Origin: Desulfobulbaceae bacterium
Lineage (GTDB): Bacteria; Desulfobacterota; Desulfobulbia; Desulfobulbales; Desulfobulbaceae
Reading direction: 5' to 3'
Length of the DNA: 29,616 bases
Assembly: GCA_003508005.1 (NCBI GenBank)
Contig: DNUE01000058.1
Coordinates: forward strand, 155 to 29,770
Shown here: in pieces, positions 7,068-13,650 of the stretch
How the letters are laid out: every line of letters begins with the position of its first letter
Position numbering within the stretch: the first letter of the stretch is position 1
Position numbers and translations under genes: made by a program
The notes under the pieces: model-generated
What the model saw: only the letters and a program-made list of their open reading frames with translations
The model's database searches: none
Told to the model about the DNA's origin: nothing

Positions 7068-8999
7068 ATGAAACGAAAAATTTATCTCAAAATGCGTTCC
7101 CTGGCTGAGGCCAGAAGATTGCTTCTGGACCGTTTCTCCAGCTTTCGCACCGGCGAGGAGGAAATCAGCAGCCGGGAGGCGGACGGCCGGGTGACCTCTC
7201 GCCCGGTAGTGGCCCGTTTTTCCTCTCCTTCCTACCATGCGGCGGCCATGGACGGACTGGCGGTCAGGGCCAGCGACACCTTCGGAGCCTCGGACGACCA
7301 GCCGCGCACCCTGCGCCTGGACACAAGACAGGCGGTGCCGGTAAACACAGGCCATCCCCTGCCCGAAGGCATGGACGCGGTGGTGATGATCGAGCATGTC
7401 CTGCTGCGGGGTGACGACCAGGAGGCGGCCCTGCGCGCGCCTATCCATCCCTGGCAGAACGTGCGCAAAGTGGGCGAGGATATCGTGGCCACCGAACAGC
7501 TCTTTCCAACCCATCATCAACTGCGGCCCGCTGATATCGGCGCCCTGCTCACCGCCGGCTGTCCGCGGGTATGGGTACGAAAAAGACCCAGGGTAGTGAT
7601 CTTTCCCACCGGCAGCGAACTGGTGGCCGACGACGACCTGACCAAGCCACCCGCCCCCGGCGCGATCATCGAAGCCAACAGCGGCGTCCTGGTGGCGCTC
7701 GTCGCCCGGGCCGGCGGTGCGCCCACCGTTGCCCCCATCATTGCCGACGACTACGAGACCATCAAGCAGCACCTGCTGGCCGCCGCCGACTCCGATGCGG
7801 ATATGCTGGTGATCAACGCCGGCTCCTCTTCCGGCACCGCCGACTACACCGTCCGGATCATCGAGGAACTGGGCGAGGTCCTGGTGCACGGGGTGACGAT
7901 CATGCCGGGCAAGCCGACTATCCTCGGCGTCATTGCCGGCAAGCCGGTGGTCGGCAATCCCGGCTACCCCGTCTCCGCCCTGATCTCCTGCGAGCAGTTC
8001 ATCCAGCCGTTGCTTGCGCGGATGCAGGGCATGGAGCAGGAAGAACCCGGCAAAATCAGCGCGGTGCTGGGCAAGAGCCTGCCGTCCGCCGGGGGGATCG
8101 AGGAGTTCCGGCGAATGATCACCGGCCGGATAGGCGGCCAGTATGTCTGCGTGCCGCTGAAAAAAGGGGCCGGGGCCATCACCACCGTCACCCGGGCAAA
8201 CACCATCCTGCGTATTCCTGCCTCCTCCGAGGGGCAGGCTAAGGGGGATATGGTGGAGCTGGAGCTGCTGCGCCCGCTGGACCAGATCGGCCGGACCATC
8301 CTCTGCACCGGCAGCCACGACCTGTGCCTGGACCTGATCCACGACTTCCTGAAACAGGGCGATCAGGCCTTTCCCATGGCCTCAACCCACGTGGGCTCCA
8401 TGGGGGGGATCATGGCCATCCGCGACGGCATGACCCACATCGCCGGCTCTCACCTTCTGGACCCCGCCTCCGGCACCTACAACACCTCATATCTCCGGCA
8501 GTACCTGGCAGGACGGGACGTGGCCCTGATCACCCTGGTCTATCGCGAGCAGGGCTTCATGGTCCCGGCCGGAAATCCCAAGGCTATCCTCGGAGTGCAG
8601 GACCTGGCGCGCGAGGAGATCACCTTTATCAACCGGCAGGCGGGCTCGGGCACCAGGGTGCTCCTCGACTTTGAGCTGAACCGGGCCGGGATGGACCCTG
8701 ATTCGATCCGCGGCTACGATAATGAGGAGTACACCCACATGTCCGTGGCGGTGGCGGTGCTCTCCGGCAAGGCGGATGCCGGCCTTGGCATCATGGCATC
8801 GGCCCGGGCACTGCAGCTGGATTTCATTCCGGTCACCGAGGAGCGCTACGACCTGCTCATCCCCCGGGAATTTCTCGCCTTGCCGGGCATCAAGCGGCTG
8901 CTGGAGATTATCAACACTGCCGCGTTCAAGCAGAGAGTGGAACAGATGGGCGGCTACTCCACCAGGGAAACCGGGCGGGAAGTGATGGTTGAATGGTAG
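7068..8999 (+). CDS. MoeA fused to a periplasmic-binding-like domain
   Basis: This 643-residue two-part protein is known in many anaerobes as MoeA with a substrate-binding (PBP-like) tail. Residues 1 to about 405 are a complete MoeA. Visible parts are AAMDGLAVRASDT near residue 60, FPTGSELVADD, AGSSSGTADYT (the GGxSxGxxD loop with an Asn-Ala start) and the standard GNPGYPVSA. Residues from about 415 to the end resemble a molybdate/LysR-type binding domain, with LCTGSHDLCLDLI, NRQAGSGTRVLLD and GKADAGLGIMASARAL. No signal peptide is present, so the tail acts in the cytoplasm, presumably as an oxyanion- or cofactor-sensing module. The start has a GAGGA site eight bases upstream. Such paralogues have been proposed to separate Mo from W insertion; that role here is inference. 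Confidence 0.92.
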   Translation: MKRKIYLKMRSLAEARRLLLDRFSSFRTGEEEISSREADGRVTSRPVVARFSSPSYHAAAMDGLAVRASDTFGASDDQPRTLRLDTRQAVPVNTGHPLPEGMDAVVMIEHVLLRGDDQEAALRAPIHPWQNVRKVGEDIVATEQLFPTHHQLRPADIGALLTAGCPRVWVRKRPRVVIFPTGSELVADDDLTKPPAPGAIIEANSGVLVALVARAGGAPTVAPIIADDYETIKQHLLAAADSDADMLVINAGSSSGTADYTVRIIEELGEVLVHGVTIMPGKPTILGVIAGKPVVGNPGYPVSALISCEQFIQPLLARMQGMEQEEPGKISAVLGKSLPSAGGIEEFRRMITGRIGGQYVCVPLKKGAGAITTVTRANTILRIPASSEGQAKGDMVELELLRPLDQIGRTILCTGSHDLCLDLIHDFLKQGDQAFPMASTHVGSMGGIMAIRDGMTHIAGSHLLDPASGTYNTSYLRQYLAGRDVALITLVYREQGFMVPAGNPKAILGVQDLAREEITFINRQAGSGTRVLLDFELNRAGMDPDSIRGYDNEEYTHMSVAVAVLSGKADAGLGIMASARALQLDFIPVTEERYDLLIPREFLALPGIKRLLEIINTAAFKQRVEQMGGYSTRETGREVMVEW

Positions 9000-9004
9000 A
9001 ACGA

Positions 9005-9088
9005 ATGCAAGATGCTTTTCTTTTCCCGCTTCAGGCCTGGGTTGCGCCTAAAGGAAGTGCTTCCCTGAAAGGGTTTCAACTCTTGCAT
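9005..9088 (+). other. Folded region just after the MoeA-PBP gene
   Basis: ATGCAAGA (9005-9012) is complementary to TCTTGCAT (9081-9088). Inside, TTCAGG (9030-9035) pairs with CCTGAA (9064-9069). A T-run (TATTTTTTTAT) follows about 20 bases later. It begins six bases after the stop codon, so a 3' stability or termination structure is the simplest reading. Confidence 0.35.
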
Positions 9089-9141
9089 CAGAGCATTTTC
9101 TGTGGTATTTTTTTATCAGTTTCGCCCCTTGCGCATGAACT

Positions 9142-9228
9142 GGCTGGAGATTATCGGGGCGTAGATGCGGCAAATACCCGCCAGCCTGTCCGGGGAGGAA
9201 TTCCCACGGGCTCGTGGCCCCAATTTTT
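9142..9228 (+). promoter_or_regulatory. Leader with stem-loop followed by terminator-like hairpin
   Basis: The first stem pairs GGCTGG (9142-9147) with CCAGCC (9181-9186), extended inside by CGGG/CCCG (9155-9158/9177-9180). The second pairs GGGG (9192-9195) with CCCC (9218-9221) and contains CCACG-GGCT-CGTGG-type pairing (9204-9217). Five T's follow (9224-9228). The structure ends 39 bases before the next start codon. It may terminate the molybdenum operon or act as an attenuator for the small gene downstream. No known riboswitch class is recognised. Confidence 0.45.
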
Positions 9229-9267
9229 CGTCCCATCTCACTCACTCTCAATTAAGGAGACAAATTG

Positions 9268-9471
9268 ATGAAAACGCCGAGCAAGTCAGCTGCAAACCTC
9301 AAAGAACTGATCAACCATGCTCTCCATGACCTCGAAATCACCCCGCAGGAGTATCAAAGCATCATGGATGCAGCGCATGAAGACGGTCATCTTGACAATG
9401 AAGAAAAAGCGCTTCTCTCCCAATTTCAGCAGATGCTCAGCAACGGAACAATCAAGCGGGTAAAGGGCTGA
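9268..9471 (+). CDS. Small acidic helical protein of unknown function
   Basis: This 67-residue soluble protein appears mostly helical. The core EITPQEYQSIMDAAHEDGHLDNEEKALLSQF resembles short proteins related to the TerB-like or EF-hand-like helix-loop-helix fold, with the acidic loop DGHLDNEE between two helices. This resemblance is visual only, and the loop is too irregular to claim calcium binding. The start is the ATG at 9268, preceded by an AAGGAG site; a TTG directly before it is less likely. It stands alone between a terminator-like leader and a strong terminator, so it is probably transcribed by itself. Confidence 0.7.
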   Translation: MKTPSKSAANLKELINHALHDLEITPQEYQSIMDAAHEDGHLDNEEKALLSQFQQMLSNGTIKRVKG

Positions 9472-9491
9472 TTATATTTCACCCCCAAAAA

Positions 9492-9556
9492 AACCGGGGT
9501 TTTGGTGCGGCCGGACAAGGCCGGCCAAGACCCCGGTTGTCGTTTGACCTTTTTTT
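9492..9556 (+). terminator. Strong rho-independent terminator
   Basis: The outer stem AACCGGGGTTTTGG (9492-9505) pairs with 9525-9538, allowing one G-T wobble. A GGCC-rich inner hairpin is nested in the loop. TTTGACC and seven T's follow (9550-9556). It starts 21 bases after the 67-aa gene. Confidence 0.8.
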
Positions 9557-9673
9557 CGTTTTCAGCTCACGAAATGCGCTTCTTGGGCATATTTATGTAT
9601 TCAAAAATTTCAGAATATCATCCTGAACTGAACCTGTAACACACTTCTCCCTTGCATAGGTTCCGTTCCCTTG

Positions 9674-10663
9674 TCAAAGCGGCTCACCAAGCGCCTCCAC
9701 CTCGCGCCGCATGGTTGTGATGTCCTCCGCAGCCAACACAAGGGTCCCGCCCGCCGCATTCCTCCTGCTGTGCTCTGGCTTTCTGGCACCGCACAGGGCA
9801 AAGGTGACCCCCGGCTGCGCCACCGTCCAGGCAATGACCAGCTGGGCGAGGTCGCAACGGTATTTTTCCGTCAATGGACGCCAGCCGGCCAGCATGGCAA
9901 GCACCTTCCGCCGGTTGACCGGCGCAAACCAGGGAATATTGTTCCGGTATTCGCCGGGGGAAAAGGTTCGGTCCATGCCGATGGCCCCGGTCAGGAGTCC
10001 CTGTTCAAGGGGTGAGTACACAAGCGAGCTGATATTCTGTTCCACGCAGTAGGGCAGCAGTTCCTCTTCAATGGCCCTATCCAGCATGCTGTAGCGGGGC
10101 TGGATGGCATCGAGCAACCCGACGGCCTGGTACTCCCTGATCTGAGAGACATTGACGTTGGAGGCGCCGATGGCCCTGATCTTTCCCTGCTCCTTGAGCT
10201 TCAAAAGACAGGCCATAGTGTCGGCGATGGGATCGCTTGCCGGCTCCGGCGACTGCCAATGGGTCTGGTAGAGATCGATATAATCGGTTCCCAGTCGCTG
10301 CAGGCTGTCTTCAACCTCCTTTCTGATGGCATCGGGGCTGAGATAGCGCCTGACCGAGTACCCTTCCAGTTCAAAAAAGAGCGGCCCGCGCGCATCATGC
10401 CACCAGAGGCCGCACTTGGTTGCCAGGACGATCTTGTCCCGCCTCCCCTGGATCGCCTTGCCGACCACCTGTTCGCTTCGTCCCCAGCCGTAGACCGGGG
10501 CAGTGTCGATGAGATTGACTCCCGCGTCCAGGGCAGCGTGGATCGCGCTGATCGATTGCCGGTCATCCACTGCGCCCCACCATGGTCCGCCGCCGATCGC
10601 CCAGGCGCCGAGCGCCACAACCGATGCCTCAATACCTGTCGTGCCAATTTTCCGCATCCTCAT
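9674..10663 (-). CDS. Aldo/keto reductase
   Basis: This 329-residue NAD(P)H-dependent oxidoreductase of the aldo/keto reductase superfamily has a TIM barrel and is cytoplasmic. The catalytic tetrad can be followed: Asp in NLIDTAPVYGWG, Tyr in the same motif, Lys in VLATKCGLWW and His in LYQTHWQSP. The C-terminal part has IAWTVAQPGVTFALCGARKPEH, the usual cofactor-binding strand. It resembles the YajO/Tas-like AKR branch rather than the aldose reductases. The physiological substrate cannot be read from sequence. The start at 10663 has a GGAGGGG site five bases upstream. It is transcribed alone, with a promoter and a 14-bp palindrome upstream. Confidence 0.92.
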   Translation of the reverse strand: MRMRKIGTTGIEASVVALGAWAIGGGPWWGAVDDRQSISAIHAALDAGVNLIDTAPVYGWGRSEQVVGKAIQGRRDKIVLATKCGLWWHDARGPLFFELEGYSVRRYLSPDAIRKEVEDSLQRLGTDYIDLYQTHWQSPEPASDPIADTMACLLKLKEQGKIRAIGASNVNVSQIREYQAVGLLDAIQPRYSMLDRAIEEELLPYCVEQNISSLVYSPLEQGLLTGAIGMDRTFSPGEYRNNIPWFAPVNRRKVLAMLAGWRPLTEKYRCDLAQLVIAWTVAQPGVTFALCGARKPEHSRRNAAGGTLVLAAEDITTMRREVEALGEPL

Positions 10664-10702
10664 GTTCTCCCCTCCTCACTGATTTCTGGTAGGTGTGCAA
10701 TG

Positions 10703-10731
10703 ATTCTAGCACAGGAATGAAGCCTGGTGAA
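10703..10731 (-). promoter_or_regulatory. Candidate promoter of the aldo/keto reductase gene
   Basis: On the minus strand TTCACC (10726-10731) and TAGAAT (10703-10708) are 17 bases apart, matching sigma-70 at 4 of 6 and 5 of 6 positions. The perfect palindrome at 10732-10745 abuts the -35 element. Confidence 0.5.
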
Positions 10732-10745
10732 GAAGTGATCACTTC
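10732..10745. promoter_or_regulatory. Perfect 14-bp palindrome, candidate operator
   Basis: GAAGTGATCACTTC reads identically on both strands and lies directly upstream of the -35 of the aldo/keto reductase promoter. That is a usual activator position. The regulator is unknown. Confidence 0.45.
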
Positions 10746-10936
10746 CTTTGCCGAAAGGGGATCCCGTCTTCGGCTGGTTGACGCAATGTTCCGGGCAACG
10801 GTGGCAAAAATAAACCAGAGGAGGACTCGGTTTTCGCCATCTCCTTGGAGGGAGCAACTCCTCCAAAATTGCCTGCTTGCTTCCCTTCTTCCCCGGGAAA
10901 AATTTCCTCCCACTTTTATCTTTCTTCATTTCAACG

Positions 10937-10942
10937 TATAAT
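10937..10942 (+). promoter_or_regulatory. -10 element upstream of the sensor kinase
   Basis: There is a perfect TATAAT at 10937-10942, 53 bases before the start codon at 10995. The -35 region (around 10914-10919, TTTTAT) is poor, so an activator may be needed. Confidence 0.4.
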
Positions 10943-10994
10943 AAAAAAAGGGCCCGCAAGTCCCTCGACAATTCTCATCAATCCAGAGGCATAC

Positions 10995-12140
10995 ATGGAC
11001 AAACAAATCATCAAGGTGGCCTTTGTCGGCGGCGGCAAGGGATGCTATGACATACTCAACCTGCTCAAGACATATCCGCCGGCCCACATTGAGCCGCAAA
11101 TCATCGCCGTTGTGGACCCCAATCCAGAGGCCATCGGCAGAACCTACGCCAAAAGGCTCAACATCCCGACCAGCTCCGATTACAAACCGCTTCTTCAGAA
11201 AAAGGACCTGAACCTCATTATCGAACTGACCGGTATTGATGAGGTCTTAAACGATATCCTGCGAAATAAACTGGACACCATCAAGGTTCTTGACCACGTC
11301 GGCGCACTCTTCCTCTGGGAAATAATCGCGATCCAGGAGGAAAAAATCCATCTGGAAAAAAAGGTGTCAGACCTCGACACTATGGCTGCCGTGGGGGAAA
11401 TAGCCTACCGCCTGACGCATGAACTCAGAAACCCCCTGATGATCATCGGCGGGCTGGTCAGGAGAATAATGACCAGGGTCGATCTGCACCATGGCGTCAG
11501 GAAAAGGCTGCTCCATGTCAGCAGGCATGTCCAGCATGCCGAGGAGGTCATTTCCGATATCTGCGACGTTGTCCGCCCCCTGCAGCCCCACTTTTCCCTG
11601 ACCGAGATGACCGGCTTTCTCGAAGAGTGGTGCAAAAGGGTCGCGGCCGAGTCGCGGCTGCTGGGCATTGTTGTGGAGACGTCAATCGAGAAAGACCTGC
11701 CGACAATGTACATCGACCCTTCGCTCATGCGCCAGGCCTTCTGGCATATCATCGAAAACAGCCTTGACCAGATGGCCGAAACCGGGGGAACCATAAAAAT
11801 CAAGGCGATGCTCTGCTGGGATGACATCCATATCGAGCTGAGCGACACCGGCGGCGGTTTCAACGAGCTGACAACGACCAAGGCGTTTCAGCCGTTTTCT
11901 TCTTCAAAACCGGGGAAAATGGGCCTCGGCCTGACCCTGTGCCGCCAGATAATCTCCGATCACGGCGGCGATATTCAAATAGTCAGCGAAGAACATACCG
12001 GCGTTACCGTCATCATTGAACTGCCGATCACCTTTACCAAGCCTTCCGGCAGGCACACAACAAAGCCGGTCAAACCAAAAGAGAAGCAACAGCTTTCAGG
12101 AAGCACATGCCCTCAAAATTTCCTTCCCTCTGTCTCCTGA
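10995..12140 (+). CDS. Histidine kinase with N-terminal dinucleotide-binding domain
   Basis: This 381-residue protein has an unusual architecture. Residues 5 to about 115 look like the NAD(P)-binding half of Gfo/Idh-type oxidoreductases: VAFVGGGKGCYDIL is the glycine-rich loop, IIAVVDPNPEAIG is the second strand with the ribose-binding acid, and LIIELTG follows. A short coiled coil (about 115-135) leads to a HisKA domain with phospho-acceptor His142 in YRLTHELRNPL. An HATPase domain follows, with the N-box IIENSLDQM, G1 box DTGGGF (Asp284) and G2 box GLGL (310). No membrane helix is seen, so it is a cytoplasmic kinase that may sense a nucleotide cofactor or a bound metabolite. The ATG at 10995 has an AGAGG site; the upstream extension is non-conserved in character. 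It overlaps the following receptor gene by 34 bases. Confidence 0.85.
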   Translation: MDKQIIKVAFVGGGKGCYDILNLLKTYPPAHIEPQIIAVVDPNPEAIGRTYAKRLNIPTSSDYKPLLQKKDLNLIIELTGIDEVLNDILRNKLDTIKVLDHVGALFLWEIIAIQEEKIHLEKKVSDLDTMAAVGEIAYRLTHELRNPLMIIGGLVRRIMTRVDLHHGVRKRLLHVSRHVQHAEEVISDICDVVRPLQPHFSLTEMTGFLEEWCKRVAAESRLLGIVVETSIEKDLPTMYIDPSLMRQAFWHIIENSLDQMAETGGTIKIKAMLCWDDIHIELSDTGGGFNELTTTKAFQPFSSSKPGKMGLGLTLCRQIISDHGGDIQIVSEEHTGVTVIIELPITFTKPSGRHTTKPVKPKEKQQLSGSTCPQNFLPSVS

Positions 12141-13540
12141 CGGCAATCCTTCTTCTCCTGCAGGGATTGTGCAAACCAGCGCCGCCGCAGGCTCTTGCCC
12201 TGGAGGCAAGCAATAAGCTCGACATCCTCTTTATCTCCTCTTTTTCAAAAAATATCCCCGCGCAGGCCGAATTTGAATCAGGCCTGGACAGATCGCTTGA
12301 ATTCAGCAAGGGCAGGAATAATCTTTATTTTGAATTCATGGATATTCCCCGCCTCAATGAAAAAAATATCAACGCGATTTTTCCCGGCTTCTTGCAGAAA
12401 AAATATGAAGGCATCGAATTTGATCTGGTGGTGGGCTGGGCCGATGCCGCCTGTAACTTATTGCATGAGAACACCTCCCTTTTTGCGAATGCCCATCGGG
12501 TCTATGTCGAGGGCCCCACTGAAGGGGGAGACAACGGCCTTGCGGATCCCGGCAAGGAGACAGAGATCGTTATCCAGGATGATTACCGGAAATCCCTCCA
12601 GGAAGTAGTACGGCTGGAAAGCCCCAAAAAAATCTTTGTTATTGGTACAACCAGGGACAAAGTTGCCCAGGAGCGAATAACGCGTTTTCAGAATTCGTTA
12701 GCGGATACAGAGCACTCGCTGATCCAGGTTGAATACCTGCTCGACCAGCCCATGGAGCAGGTTGCCGAAACACTGGAAAGGATTCCGGCAAAGGACACGG
12801 TGGCGTTTTATCTGCTCATGTTTTCCGACGGCAAGGGGGTAAACATGACGCCCTACGACGTTGTCCAGCACCTTGCCTCCCGCTCCGCGGTCCCAATTTA
12901 TTCCTATTGGGAGAGCTTGATGGGCAGTGGCGTTGTCGGGGGATATGTCCTGAGCGTAGAAATGATCGGCTATCACCTGGGCAAATCCTTCCTTTCCATC
13001 AGCAGAGGAGAGGAGGTGGCGGAATTCTCCCCCCTGCGCCATGTCTACGACTGGAACGCTTTGCTCCGCTGGGAATTGACTGGAACAGAACTGCCTGCTG
13101 AAGCGATCGTTCTGAATCGTCCGCCAGACATCCTGCAGCATTATCTTTGGCAGATCGTGAGCACAGGCGTTGTCTTCATTGTCCTCTCGATACTTTCCCT
13201 TTTCTTGATCAGGGCACTCAAACTTCGGAATACAGCAGTTCATGAACTGGACCTGGAGCGAAAAAATCTCAAAAAAATGGTGGCCGCGCGTACCGAGGAG
13301 TTGGTGACAGCCAACACCGAGTTGCAATACACCCTGGATGAAGTCAAAACATTGAGGGGCATCCTGCCGCTCTGCTCTTTCTGCAAAAAAATCAGAAACG
13401 ACCAAGGCGACTGGGAAGAGATTGAAACCTACATCAACATCCATTCCGAAGCGGACATAAGCCACAGCGTATGCCCGGAATGCCTGAAGAAACATTACCC
13501 GGAAGTCCACCAGGCGCGCGCAAGAGACTGGAAGGAGTAG
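12107..13540 (+). CDS. Membrane receptor: periplasmic binding domain, helix, coiled coil, four-Cys module
   Basis: This 477-residue sensor-like protein lacks a kinase domain. Residues 1-33 form a signal anchor (LCLLTAILLLLQGL). About 38-335 is a periplasmic type-1 binding-protein fold of the ABC-substrate-binding kind, with LDILFISSFSKNIPAQAEFE at its start and FDLVVGWADAA inside. One membrane helix follows at about 347-367 (IVSTGVVFIVLSILSLFLI), then a cytoplasmic coiled coil (about 372-412, LDLERKNLKKMVAARTEEL). The tail is a compact Cys module with Cys423-x2-Cys426 and Cys456-x2-Cys459, probably zinc-binding, of a type seen at the ends of Desulfobacterota signalling proteins. The start has an AGGAAG site and overlaps the kinase gene, suggesting that the two products form one receptor-kinase pair. 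A decayed copy of the tail lies at 15650-16025. Confidence 0.85.
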   Translation: MPSKFPSLCLLTAILLLLQGLCKPAPPQALALEASNKLDILFISSFSKNIPAQAEFESGLDRSLEFSKGRNNLYFEFMDIPRLNEKNINAIFPGFLQKKYEGIEFDLVVGWADAACNLLHENTSLFANAHRVYVEGPTEGGDNGLADPGKETEIVIQDDYRKSLQEVVRLESPKKIFVIGTTRDKVAQERITRFQNSLADTEHSLIQVEYLLDQPMEQVAETLERIPAKDTVAFYLLMFSDGKGVNMTPYDVVQHLASRSAVPIYSYWESLMGSGVVGGYVLSVEMIGYHLGKSFLSISRGEEVAEFSPLRHVYDWNALLRWELTGTELPAEAIVLNRPPDILQHYLWQIVSTGVVFIVLSILSLFLIRALKLRNTAVHELDLERKNLKKMVAARTEELVTANTELQYTLDEVKTLRGILPLCSFCKKIRNDQGDWEEIETYINIHSEADISHSVCPECLKKHYPEVHQARARDWKE

Positions 13541-13547
13541 ACCGGCC

Positions 13548-13567
13548 AAGCCTCCGGCTTTTGCTTA
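13548..13567 (+). terminator. Weak terminator-like hairpin after the receptor gene
   Basis: AAGCC (13548-13552) and GGCTT (13556-13560) form a short hairpin followed by TTGCTTATTT, eight bases after the stop. The stem is only five pairs. Confidence 0.3.
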
Positions 13568-13650
13568 TTTCCAGCAACAGATCCTTTTCCGCCACAGCAG
13601 CAAGCGCCCGTTTCCAGAAGCACCAGAGCCCCTCTGCGGGTAATGCATTG

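Larger units (their letters stand above)
10664..10994. other. Divergent intergenic region between aldo/keto reductase and the sensor kinase
   Basis: These 331 bases hold no supported gene. They contain two promoter candidates (one per direction), a perfect 14-bp palindrome and two short hairpins (10750-10774 and 10845-10866). Confidence 0.7.

Noticed and set aside
6795..8342. Long minus-strand frame (515 codons) opposite the two moeA genes
   Set aside because: It is antisense to strongly conserved MoeA coding sequence, is rich in His/Gly/Asp from reverse-frame GC codons, and shows no recognisable domain.
9142..9228. Possible known riboswitch (cobalamin, FMN, TPP or SAM type)
   Set aside because: None of the conserved boxes of those classes could be found; left as an unassigned leader.
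8993..9268. Plus-strand frame after the MoeA-PBP gene
   Set aside because: It starts inside the last codons of the fusion gene without a ribosome site and covers two strong RNA folds, so it is more likely untranslated.
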